Below, in pieces: positions 14,459-22,270 of a DNA stretch of 43,101 bases; within the stretch, counting starts at the first letter, position 1, and each line of letters starts with the position of its first letter. A program made the translations under genes and the position numbers. This DNA comes from Salinisphaera sp. UBA6602 (GTDB lineage: Bacteria; Pseudomonadota; Gammaproteobacteria; Nevskiales; Salinisphaeraceae). The notes below the pieces were generated by a model. The model ran no database searches, was not told where the DNA came from, and saw only the letters and a list, made by a program, of their open reading frames with translations. The stretch covers positions 1 to 43,101 of the forward strand of contig DJIE01000006.1 of assembly GCA_002433465.1 (NCBI GenBank). Direction: 5' to 3'.

Positions 14459-15603
14459 GAAATCTGGCCACCCAGGCTGAACTGGTAAAACTCGCGCGTA
14501 TTCTGCAAACCGACACCGGCGAACTCGAACATCTGGACTATCTCGAAGCCGAACGGCTGCGTACGCTGCGTGAAGGCATCACCGAAGCGCTGTTCGAAAA
14601 GTTTCGGCCGACGTTCACCGGCTTCGCCCGGCTGTCGTCGATCGTGCCGCTGGCCATCAGCGCGCGAATTGCCGAGCGCGTGCTCGGGCCAATCCTGGCC
14701 GGGCGTATTGCCGGCGAGATGGCGCCCGACAAAGCCATCGACCTGGCCGCGCGACTGTCCGACAGTTTCCTGGCCGATACCTGCCTGCATATCGACCCGG
14801 TACGCGCGCGGCCGATCATTGCCGGGTTTCCGGTGGATCGCGCGATCGCGATCACCCGCCTATTACTGGCGCGTGGCGAAATCATCACCATGAGCCGGTT
14901 CGTGGACGTGCTGCCCGAACATACCCTGTTCGCAGCCACCGATGCGATCGAAAACGAGAGCGACCTGCTCGAAATCGGCTTTTTTGTCGAGGACAGCAAA
15001 CAGCTGGATCGGGTGATCGCGCATCTGGACCGCGACCGCCGCGAGGCCATCGTGGCGGCGGCCGCGAGCGAGCAACTCTGGCCCGAAGTCCTTGCCACAC
15101 TACTACGCATCGGCGAGCACGCCCGGCTGGCCATGGCCGAGCTGGCCATGGCCCAGAACGCGGCCATACTCGACTCGCTCATCCGCGCGGCTGCCCAGGA
15201 CGATCTTTGGCCGGCATTGCTCCAGATCGCCGACGAAATGCCCAGCCGGCTCATCGGCACGCTCGCCAGCGAACCGGCCTTTACCGACGCAGCCGTGATC
15301 CGCAGCGTAATCGACTCGGTGATCGCCAACGATCTTTGGGCTCGGTTTCGTAATCAGACCACGGCCATGGGCGAAGAGCGCCTCGCCCGCGTGCTGGAAG
15401 TGGCCGCCAACGAGCGCAAGCCCTTTCTCTGGGAGCTCGACCGACGCCTTCAGGCCGACGACGCGGACCGCGACGCGCTGACCAACGCGAGCGCCCGACT
15501 TTCGGCCGAAACGCGACAGCGTGCGCATGGCGCCTGCGCCGGTGGCCTGCTCGCCGAAGCGCTTGCCGACGCCGGGCGTAGCACCCCCGACAGCTCCACC
15601 TGA
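14455..15603 (+). CDS. Helical-repeat protein of unknown function
   Basis: A 382-residue cytoplasmic protein made almost wholly of amphipathic helices and rich in Ala, Leu, Arg and Asp. Short helical modules recur, for example LLEIGFFVEDSKQLDRVIAHLD, IVAAAASEQLWPEVLATLLRIGEHARLAMAEL and IRAAAQDDLWPALLQIADEMP, each with a E/D-x-LWP turn (SEQLWP, QDDLWP, ANDLWA), which suggests a HEAT/DUF2336-like superhelix. No catalytic motif is visible. Coupled to the 71-residue gene by a 4-nt overlap. Facing ACBP on the opposite strand with a strong hairpin between. Role unknown; position beside fabG4 hints at lipid metabolism or its control. Confidence 0.7.
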   Translation: MRNLATQAELVKLARILQTDTGELEHLDYLEAERLRTLREGITEALFEKFRPTFTGFARLSSIVPLAISARIAERVLGPILAGRIAGEMAPDKAIDLAARLSDSFLADTCLHIDPVRARPIIAGFPVDRAIAITRLLLARGEIITMSRFVDVLPEHTLFAATDAIENESDLLEIGFFVEDSKQLDRVIAHLDRDRREAIVAAAASEQLWPEVLATLLRIGEHARLAMAELAMAQNAAILDSLIRAAAQDDLWPALLQIADEMPSRLIGTLASEPAFTDAAVIRSVIDSVIANDLWARFRNQTTAMGEERLARVLEVAANERKPFLWELDRRLQADDADRDALTNASARLSAETRQRAHGACAGGLLAEALADAGRSTPDSST

Positions 15604-15617
15604 ACCCGCGACCCTGG

Positions 15618-15642
15618 GGCGCCAGGCCCCTGGCCTGGCGCC
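15618..15642. terminator. Strong hairpin between convergent genes
   Basis: GGCGCCAGGCC-CCT-GGCCTGGCGCC is a perfect 11-bp, fully GC-rich stem with a 3-nt loop, lying 15 nt after the helical-repeat gene and about 50 nt past the ACBP stop. Neither side has a U-tract, so it may act as a transcription block or 3'-end RNA stabiliser rather than a classical terminator. Confidence 0.5.
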
Positions 15643-15690
15643 GGCCGCAGCCGCTGCGCTCGTCGCCCACATGCGAGCCGCCTGAACGGC

Positions 15691-15969
15691 CTAGCCGTAT
15701 TCGGCTTCGACCTTGTCCACTTCGGCGATGTATTCCTGCATCGCCTGTTCGCTGTTCTTGCCTTTCATATCGGCCCAGGCCTGCCATTTATAGCGGGCAA
15801 TCGGGTTGAGCATGCCGGGTTTCTTGCCCTGGACGTCGCCGTCGGTGGCCTGGCGGTAGAGCGCGTACATCTTGAGCTTGTAGTCGTTCGACGGCTTGAA
15901 TCCCCCGTCCTCCGGCGCATTGCGCACCTTTTCGACGGCTTCCTGAAAGCGGCTTTCCAGATCAGACAT
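15691..15969 (-). CDS. Acyl-CoA-binding protein (ACBP)
   Basis: A 92-residue ACBP, the size of the stand-alone family. It binds medium- to long-chain acyl-CoA esters in the cytosol and buffers or delivers them. The four-helix pattern is clear: SRFQEAVEKVRNAP, then NDYKLKMYALYRQATDGDV with the KMYALYRQAT ligand helix, PGMLNPIARYKWQAWADMKG with the conserved Lys-Trp-x-Ala-Trp, and EQAMQEYIAEVDKVEAEYG. It is the last gene of the fadE operon, 25 nt after the lipase-like gene. ACBPs are uncommon in bacteria, so its placement with FadE and two hydrolases is informative. Confidence 0.93.
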   Translation of the reverse strand: MSDLESRFQEAVEKVRNAPEDGGFKPSNDYKLKMYALYRQATDGDVQGKKPGMLNPIARYKWQAWADMKGKNSEQAMQEYIAEVDKVEAEYG

Positions 15970-15994
15970 AGAGATTAAGGCTCCTGTTTTCGGA

Positions 15995-17296
15995 TTAATG
16001 GGTGGCCGGCTTCAGGCGCGGTGCCAGCCAGTCGTGGATCGCGGCATAGACATCGTCGTGATGCACCAGCGCGAAGTGATTCATGCCGTAGAAAATTCGG
16101 CCGTCCTGGTCGCGGGCGTTGAACCGACGGCTGGGGGCATCGGCATGGCCCACCGCGCTCGACACCGGCACCAGCAGATCGCCGAACCAGCGACCCAGCG
16201 GGTCGTCGCCGCGGCGCCCCAGGGTCGCGGCAACCAGAAAGTGGCCGACATGATCGGGCGAGGCGAGCGCTTCGGGCGGCGTGGGTCGGGCATGCGTGTC
16301 CTGCTGCCAGTCCTCGTCTCGGAGATAGCCCAGACTGAGATCCTTGACCCCGGCGCTGCGAATCTCGCCAAGCGCCGACAGCGGCCGCGTATAAGGCAGC
16401 CGCGTGAGCGTATGGGTGAACTGACGGCCCAGACGTTCGAGCGGCGCGCCCAGATGCGGCGAGCCCAGCAGAACCAGGTCGGTCAGCGTATCGACCCAGT
16501 CATGGCCGGCCTGCTCGGCATAGTGGCAGGCGCTGCGCGCCACTAACCCGCCCATGCTATGGCCGACGATGGTCAGCCGTTCGATCGCGGTCGGGTAGCT
16601 GGCATGCAGTGCCTGCAGCAGCGCCGCGAAATCGCGACCATTCTGGGAAATATGGCGCCCGCTGTTGTAGCGAAGACGTAGCGCCGTATAGCCGAAGTCG
16701 CCCGCCAGGCGCTGGCCGAAGTCGTCGCGCCCGGCCTGGCGCCACTGCTGATCGTTCATGCCCAGACCGTGGACCAGAATCACCACGCGTGGACTGGGCT
16801 CGGCCAAGGCGGCGCGCAGGCCGGGCACGCTCGGCTCGATGGCGCGCCCGGCTTCATCGACGAGCGTCATGGTGAGCGCAAGCTCATTGTCGCTGCGCTC
16901 GAGATAGTCGCCGAACGCCCCGTTGAGCGCGCTGTGCACGCCCAGTGCGAGCCGCTGCGGCATGTCGCGTTTGCGCCCGGGCACCAGCGTTTCGGCCAGC
17001 CCGGCCACCTGGCGCACGCCGAAGAAGCTGAGTCGGCCGATATCGCGTACCCGGCCATAGACAAAATCGCTGCCCCGGCCAATCGGCCGCGCCGGCGGGG
17101 CCAGTCGGCTCACGGTTCGGGTTACGGCCTGGTGGATACCGTTGACGATATTCACCGAGCCGACGAAGGCGTCGGTTGCCATCGACAGCCCGCCGCGCAG
17201 CCAGACACCGCGATCGGCCACGGTGCGTGGTGCCAGGGGTTGATGCGCCACCTCGGTGGCGCGCGATTGTTGCTTTGTCGTCTTCGGATCGGCCAT
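15995..17296 (-). CDS. Lipase-like alpha/beta hydrolase
   Basis: A 433-residue cytoplasmic alpha/beta hydrolase. A long N-terminal region (1-165) of unknown function precedes the hydrolase fold. ILVHGLGMNDQQW is the oxyanion strand (His176/Gly177). GHSMGGLVAR holds the nucleophile Ser247, and LVLLGSPHLGAPLER is typical of triacylglycerol lipase/PGAP1-like proteins. The late FYGMNHFALVHHDDVY holds the likely catalytic His. I start at ATG 17296, where a GAGG Shine-Dalgarno lies 9 nt upstream; ATG 17314 lacks one. The start overlaps or abuts the preceding hydrolase gene. Membership of the fadE-ACBP operon suggests release of fatty acids from an intracellular lipid ester; the substrate is inference. 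Confidence 0.82.
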   Translation of the reverse strand: MADPKTTKQQSRATEVAHQPLAPRTVADRGVWLRGGLSMATDAFVGSVNIVNGIHQAVTRTVSRLAPPARPIGRGSDFVYGRVRDIGRLSFFGVRQVAGLAETLVPGRKRDMPQRLALGVHSALNGAFGDYLERSDNELALTMTLVDEAGRAIEPSVPGLRAALAEPSPRVVILVHGLGMNDQQWRQAGRDDFGQRLAGDFGYTALRLRYNSGRHISQNGRDFAALLQALHASYPTAIERLTIVGHSMGGLVARSACHYAEQAGHDWVDTLTDLVLLGSPHLGAPLERLGRQFTHTLTRLPYTRPLSALGEIRSAGVKDLSLGYLRDEDWQQDTHARPTPPEALASPDHVGHFLVAATLGRRGDDPLGRWFGDLLVPVSSAVGHADAPSRRFNARDQDGRIFYGMNHFALVHHDDVYAAIHDWLAPRLKPATH

Positions 17297-17301
17297 GCGG
17301 A

Positions 17302-18561
17302 TCAACCTCGACATTGCCAGGACAACGTACTCAAAAGCTGGCCGAGCGCCAGCAGATGGCCCCCAAGGATGGACTTGCCGGTCACCAGCAGCGATACCGC
17401 GATATCGCGATCCGGGTCCGCCCAGCCCAGGATGTTCATGAAGCCCAGGTGACCGTAGGCGCTGCCGGTCATCGGCCCGTACAGGCCGAACGGGTTTACG
17501 CCCAGCATCAGGCCTTCGCTGTATCGCATGGGAATCTTGAGCGTATGGTCGTAGCGCAGGCGCACCGCGGGCTTGATCGCGCGGCGAATGGTGTCCGGCT
17601 GCATGACCTGACGGCCTTCATAACGACCGCCATCGAGCATCATCTGGTAAAAGCGCGACAGCTCTTCGGCCGTGGAATAGAGATTGCCCGCGGGAACCAC
17701 CGCGTCCATGAAGTAGTCGCGATTGGAAATATCGACCACTTCTGCAAAATCGGCTGACAACGCTTGGCGGGCCAGCATGGAGATGGGAAAGCGCACCGGC
17801 TGACCGGCGACATAGTTCGTGGCCACGCGACCACGCGAGCGACCGTCCAGCCCGTAGGTGAAATAGCGCATCCCCAGCGGCTGACGAAAACGTGTATCCA
17901 GATAGTCGGTGAAGGACATACCGGTCACGCGCCGAATGATTTCGGCAAGAATGAAGCCCCCGGTTATGGCGTGGTAGGCCAGACGTTTGCCGCCCTTTTC
18001 GGCCGGCGCCGCGCAGATCAGTTCGATACACCGTTGCCAGTCGAGCAACGTCTCGGGGCCGTCCGCGGGGTCCACGTCGAACATGGGGAAACCGCCCTGG
18101 TGCGAAAGCACCTGGGCGATGGTCGTACGATCCTTGCCGCCGCCGGTGAATTCCGGCAGGTAGTGCGACACCCGATTATCCAGGTCGACACCGCCCTCTT
18201 CGGCGAGCTTGTGCATCAGCATGGCGGTAACCGCCTTGCTGGCCGAGAACAGACAGATCGGCGTATCCGGCTCGGCCAAACGCGCATGCGGCCCACGGCT
18301 TTCGCCAGGGCCACCGCCCTGTGCATAGCCGATCGATCGGTTCAACACGATCCGGCCGCGCCGGCGCAGACAGAAGGTGGCTGCCGGGTAAGCCCCCGTC
18401 CGATAGAGCGCTTCCACGCTCGACCAGATCGAATCGACCGCGCCCGCGGTCAGCCCGACCTGCTGGGGCGCGACTTCGGCGGCGGCATCCACACCCGTGA
18501 TACGGGCAAGGCTGCCACCGCCGACGTCGACCAGCTTGGCGCCGAGCAAGCTTCGGGTCAT
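17302..18561 (-). CDS. Serine hydrolase, class C beta-lactamase fold (esterase type)
   Basis: A 419-residue protein of the AmpC/EstB-like family. The catalytic SxxK motif is SASK with Ser106 and Lys109. The second motif is YHAITGG with Tyr196, the form seen in esterase members rather than the YxN of true class C beta-lactamases. GHLGFMNILGW near the C-terminus takes the place of the KTG box. There is no signal peptide, so it is cytoplasmic and very unlikely to protect the cell wall. Its ATG overlaps the fadE stop by 4 nt. With the lipase-like protein and ACBP it forms one operon, so an ester-hydrolysing role in lipid turnover fits best. Confidence 0.85.
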   Translation of the reverse strand: MTRSLLGAKLVDVGGGSLARITGVDAAAEVAPQQVGLTAGAVDSIWSSVEALYRTGAYPAATFCLRRRGRIVLNRSIGYAQGGGPGESRGPHARLAEPDTPICLFSASKAVTAMLMHKLAEEGGVDLDNRVSHYLPEFTGGGKDRTTIAQVLSHQGGFPMFDVDPADGPETLLDWQRCIELICAAPAEKGGKRLAYHAITGGFILAEIIRRVTGMSFTDYLDTRFRQPLGMRYFTYGLDGRSRGRVATNYVAGQPVRFPISMLARQALSADFAEVVDISNRDYFMDAVVPAGNLYSTAEELSRFYQMMLDGGRYEGRQVMQPDTIRRAIKPAVRLRYDHTLKIPMRYSEGLMLGVNPFGLYGPMTGSAYGHLGFMNILGWADPDRDIAVSLLVTGKSILGGHLLALGQLLSTLSWQCRG

Positions 18562-21056
18562 GAGGCGATGCGCAGATCCGCTGGCCGGCCCTCTTCGCGC
18601 CGCGCCTTTTCAGACAGCGGATTCGCCAGATATTCCTTGCTGAAGTCGTCGGTGAGCAGCACGTCGTAGCGCATCCGATCGTATTCGCGAATCTGCTGAG
18701 CCTGATCGGCCGACAGCAGCTGCTTGGCAACCGCACTTTCAAGCTGCTCTTCGACGGTTTCGCCTTCGATCTCGCCATGCTTCACGCCGCGCAGAAACTC
18801 GCTGTAGAAGCTGTCGACTTCCTGCAGTTTCTCGAAGGCGTTCATCAGACGACCGGTCGGATCGTTTTCACCGCGGCCAATGTAGAGATCGTAGCTCATG
18901 CGCTTACCGAACGGCGTATCCAGCTTCATGTTGAGCATCATGTCGCAAACCGCGGCATTCATGCTATCCGTCGGGCCGGAGAAACGGCGACCGCGCGGCA
19001 GGGCGATCAGCTTGAGCACCGGGCGCGCCGCCTTGATCGGGTAGTTGCGCACGAACTCGTGGAAAGCGTTCTCGATCGCGTGCAGGTGATATTCCATCGC
19101 CCAGGTCGCATGCACCTTGTCTTCGTCGGTGCCGCCGTTGACCTCAAACCCCTTGAGAGTGGCCGAGGCCATGTACAGATGGCTGAGCACATCGCCCAGG
19201 CGCGCCGAGGTCGACTCCTTGAGCTTCAGGGCGCCGCCCAGCGTGCCCATGGACAGGTCGGCACAGAAGGCCAGCGCCGCCGAGAAACGCTCCATGTGGC
19301 GATAGTAATCGCTCATGGCGTTGTTGACCGGCGCCTTGGCCAGCCGCGCGCCGGTCATGCCCAGCGTAAAGGCACGCACCGCACGGTTGACCGAATAGCC
19401 CAGATGGGAGAACAGCAGACGGTCGAATTCCTGCAGGCCGGCATTGAAGTCCGGATTGTGGGCCGCTTCCATCTCGCTATAAACGTACGGATGGCAGCGG
19501 ATCGCGCCCTGGCCAAAGACCATGAGGCTGCGCGTCATGATGTTCGCGCCCTCGACGGTAATCGCCACCGGCAGCGCCTGATAGGCCGCGGCCAGATAGT
19601 TGCGCGGACCCATGATGATGCCGCGACCGGAATGAATATCCATGGAGTGGGTAATGACCGTGCGCATCATCTCGGTGGAGTGATACTTGATCATCGCCGT
19701 GACCACGCTCGGCGTGCAGTGATCCACGCCCGAAGCCGTGAGGTTGCGCACGTTTTCCAGGATATAGGCATAGCCGCCGATCACGCCAAGGCCTTCACGC
19801 ACGCCCTCGAAATTGCCGATTTCGGTACCGAACTGACGACGAATACGCGAGTAGGCGGCGGTGATGCCGTACATGCCCTTGCCCGTAGCCGTGGACAGCG
19901 CCGGCAGCGAGATACCGCGACCGGCCGACAGGCATTCGACGAGCATGCGCCAGCCCTTGCCGGCCTTGTCGGGACCGCCGATGATCGAATCGATCGGCAC
20001 GAACACGTCTTCGCCCTGGATCGGGCCGTTCATGAACGTTGCACCCGGGAAGTGGCGACGACCGATCTTCACGCCCGGCGTATCGGTGGCCAGCAGCGCA
20101 CAGGTAATACCGTAATCGACCGTGTCCGGATCGCCCAGAAGGCCGTCCGGATCCTTGAGCTTGAAGGCCAGGCCCATCATCGTGGCAACCGGTGCGAGGG
20201 TGATATAGCGCTTGTTGAAGCTCAGCGACAGGCCCAGCACCTCTTCGCCGTCGACGGTGCGCTTACACACGATGCCGGTATCCGGCATCTTGGTGGCATC
20301 GGAACCGACTTCCACGCCGGTCAGCGCGAAGCAGGGCAGCTCCTTGCCGGAGGCCAGGCCTGGCAGCCATTTCTCCTGCTGTTCCTTGGTGCCGTAGTGG
20401 GTGAGCAGCTCACCCGGGCCGAGCGAGTTCGGCACCATGACCGTCACCGCCGCGGTCAGCGAACGGGTCGCGATCTTGGCCACCACACAGGACTGGCCGT
20501 AGGCCGAGAAGCCCAGGCCACCATGCTTCTTGGGAATGAGCATGGCAAAAAAGCCGTTGTTGCGGATATAGTCCCAGACGTCCTCGGGCAGGTCCTTGAG
20601 CTCGAAGTTGACCTGCCAGTCGTCGATCATCGCGCACAGCTGCTCGGTCTCATTGTCGAGAAACGACTGCTCCTCGGCGGTCAGCTTGGTGAGTTCGAAA
20701 TCGTGCAGCTGTTTCCAGTCCGGACGGCCGCGAAACATCTCGGCTTCCCACCAGACGTCGCCAGCTTCAAGGGCTTCCTTCTCGGTCGGCCCCATTTCCG
20801 GAAGGATTTTGCGGAACACACCGTAGAGGCGCTTGGTCATCAGCGCGCGGCGCACCGGCACGGCATTGAAGATGGCCAACGGCACGCCGACCACTACGGC
20901 CGCTACGGCCACGCCGATCGGCCCGAGCACACCGGTTGCCCACAGCGCCGCAACGGCTACCACGGTCACCGCGCTGAATACCGCGAGCGACACGCCACGG
21001 TAGAGCAATGTCCAATACAGGCCAACGAGTACTAATGCGACAATGAGTGCTGTCAT
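18558..21056 (-). CDS. fadE: Acyl-CoA dehydrogenase FadE
   Basis: FadE carries out the first, FAD-linked oxidation of beta-oxidation, turning acyl-CoA into trans-2-enoyl-CoA. The 832-residue length fits the large FadE class. Two or three N-terminal membrane segments (LIVALVLVGLYWTLLY and SLAVFSAVTVVAVAALW, then VAVAAVVVGVPLAIFNAV) anchor it. The catalytic region follows: DYIRNNGFFAMLIPKKHGGLGFSA, ALTGVEVGSDATKMPDTG (flavin/substrate loop), RRQFGTEIGNFEGVREGLG and NAGLQEFDRLLFSHLG. I start at ATG 21056 with GGAAG 8 nt upstream; ATG 21071 is also open. It leads the operon fadE-esterase-lipase-ACBP and is divergent from a TetR gene. A long antisense ORF over it is a shadow. Confidence 0.95.
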   Translation of the reverse strand: MTALIVALVLVGLYWTLLYRGVSLAVFSAVTVVAVAALWATGVLGPIGVAVAAVVVGVPLAIFNAVPVRRALMTKRLYGVFRKILPEMGPTEKEALEAGDVWWEAEMFRGRPDWKQLHDFELTKLTAEEQSFLDNETEQLCAMIDDWQVNFELKDLPEDVWDYIRNNGFFAMLIPKKHGGLGFSAYGQSCVVAKIATRSLTAAVTVMVPNSLGPGELLTHYGTKEQQEKWLPGLASGKELPCFALTGVEVGSDATKMPDTGIVCKRTVDGEEVLGLSLSFNKRYITLAPVATMMGLAFKLKDPDGLLGDPDTVDYGITCALLATDTPGVKIGRRHFPGATFMNGPIQGEDVFVPIDSIIGGPDKAGKGWRMLVECLSAGRGISLPALSTATGKGMYGITAAYSRIRRQFGTEIGNFEGVREGLGVIGGYAYILENVRNLTASGVDHCTPSVVTAMIKYHSTEMMRTVITHSMDIHSGRGIIMGPRNYLAAAYQALPVAITVEGANIMTRSLMVFGQGAIRCHPYVYSEMEAAHNPDFNAGLQEFDRLLFSHLGYSVNRAVRAFTLGMTGARLAKAPVNNAMSDYYRHMERFSAALAFCADLSMGTLGGALKLKESTSARLGDVLSHLYMASATLKGFEVNGGTDEDKVHATWAMEYHLHAIENAFHEFVRNYPIKAARPVLKLIALPRGRRFSGPTDSMNAAVCDMMLNMKLDTPFGKRMSYDLYIGRGENDPTGRLMNAFEKLQEVDSFYSEFLRGVKHGEIEGETVEEQLESAVAKQLLSADQAQQIREYDRMRYDVLLTDDFSKEYLANPLSEKARREEGRPADLRIAS

Positions 21057-21157
21057 GACTATGGCTTCCATCTTGAACGGGTTGTCATCACCACTTATGC
21101 CCCTATCTCACTCAGGCAGCGCAGCGAATCCCGTTTTCGAAAAAGAATTGTTTTCAG

Positions 21158-21185
21158 ATCATAGCAAGACGACTCGGCTCGTCAA
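21158..21185 (-). promoter_or_regulatory. Sigma70 promoter of fadE operon with embedded operator
   Basis: Minus strand TTGACG (21185-21180), a 16-nt spacer and TATGAT (21163-21158), each 5/6 to consensus. A perfect inverted repeat GACGA-N6-TCGTC (21168-21183) covers the -35 and spacer. It lies 17 nt before the TetR GTG. A repressor bound here would block fadE and could also cover the tetR leader. A separate 10-bp palindrome TTTTCGAAAA lies at 21134-21143, downstream of the predicted start. Confidence 0.7.
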
Positions 21186-21199
21186 GCAGGCTCAAGCAC

Positions 21200-21919
21200 G
21201 TGAAAGAAACAGATCCAAAATCTTCCAGTCGTAAGCCGCGCCGGCGCGGCTATCGTGGGCTCAGCGCAGAGCAGCTCAGAACACAGCGCTATCAGCGACT
21301 TATAGCCGCTGGCACCGATTTGTTCGGGGAGCGCGGCTATGCAGCCACGCCGATCGAGGCCGTGTGTTCGCATGCCAAGGTATCGACGCGCCATTTCTAC
21401 GAACAGTTCGAAGGCCGCGAATCGATCCTGCACGCCGTCCACGCCGAACTGGTCCAGCGAATGGATCAGATCGTACGAACATCGCTCACGGAAACGCGCA
21501 CCCCCCTAACCCAGCGGGTGGCCGACACCATCGAAGCCGCGGTGTATTTTCTGCTCGACGACCCGCGTCGCGGCCGCATTATCTGTATCGAGGCCGTAGG
21601 CGTATCCGAAGTCATGGAGAAAAAGCGCCGTGAAACGACCCACCAGCTGGCCGAGATCATCCGCCGCTATGCCGAGCTGATGGCCGAGAACGGCGTGATT
21701 CCGGCACGCGATTACCACCTGCCGTCGGTGGCGCTGGTGGGTATGTTCAACGAGCTGATCGCGGAATGGCTGACCGAGAACACGGGTCTGAGTGCGGCCG
21801 AGATGGCGCGCGAAGCCAAGATTCTGTTCCGGGCGATGATCTTCGGGGCCCAGCATTACGAAGCCACCCAGTCCGGCGACGACGATTTCGATACCGCCGC
21901 CTCCAGCTCCGCCGGCTGA
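21200..21919 (+). CDS. TetR/AcrR family transcriptional repressor
   Basis: A 239-residue TetR protein. The N-terminal helix-turn-helix spans about residues 30-75: RLIAAGTDLFGERGYAATPIEAVCSHAKVSTRHFYEQFEGRESIL, with the recognition helix VSTRHFYEQF. The C-terminal ligand domain is helical, with an acidic tail ending DDDFDTAASSSAG. The start is a GTG at 21200 with a weak GCAGG upstream. It is divergent from the fadE operon and 17 nt from an inverted repeat in the fadE promoter, so it probably represses that operon and itself. Acyl-CoA or free fatty acids are likely effectors by analogy with other Fad-type TetR proteins; that is inference. Confidence 0.9.
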   Translation: MKETDPKSSSRKPRRRGYRGLSAEQLRTQRYQRLIAAGTDLFGERGYAATPIEAVCSHAKVSTRHFYEQFEGRESILHAVHAELVQRMDQIVRTSLTETRTPLTQRVADTIEAAVYFLLDDPRRGRIICIEAVGVSEVMEKKRRETTHQLAEIIRRYAELMAENGVIPARDYHLPSVALVGMFNELIAEWLTENTGLSAAEMAREAKILFRAMIFGAQHYEATQSGDDDFDTAASSSAG

Positions 21920-22270
21920 ATCCCGCCAGCCCCCGCTAAGCGAGGGCCGGCGCGCAGTCTGGCCCGTGCTCGCCGCTAGCGGGTGGCGTCATGAGATATG
22001 ACGTCGCATTGCCCGGGCCGGGCGTGTCAGGCAAGGCGCGGGGCGCCGAGCGTGGCAGGCCCACGGTCAAGGCCCGCCAGCAGCATGGCGCGTCCGGCGC
22101 GCGCAACCCCCCAACGAATAACGATCGGTCGGCGGCCAAGCCGCGGCAACCCTGCGCCATGGTCGATTTTCAAGGGCTCGCTTGCGTGGAACGACCACGC
22201 GCCGCTCGCAATGCCTTGTCTTGCCGCGGCCTGGCCGCCGATGCGCCGCCTTATCCTATGACGACACGCC
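21920..22270. other. Intergenic stretch without a supported gene
   Basis: 351 nt between the convergent tetR and acyl-CoA synthetase genes. An imperfect hairpin, GCCCCCGC-TAA-GCGAGGGC with one mismatch (21929-21947), just after tetR is its only structure; no U-tract follows. ORFs here are short, Arg/Pro-rich and not credible. I see no RNA gene or repeat. Confidence 0.5.

Noticed and set aside
13953..14516. N-terminal extension of fabG4 to 14516
   Set aside because: No homologous text, it runs through the promoter and over the divergent 71-residue gene, and a GAGGAG Shine-Dalgarno marks ATG 13952.
18777..21035. 752-residue plus-strand ORF opposite fadE
   Set aside because: It lies antisense to a clear FadE, has His/Arg/Gly-heavy composition typical of antisense GC-rich shadow ORFs, and no recognisable motif.
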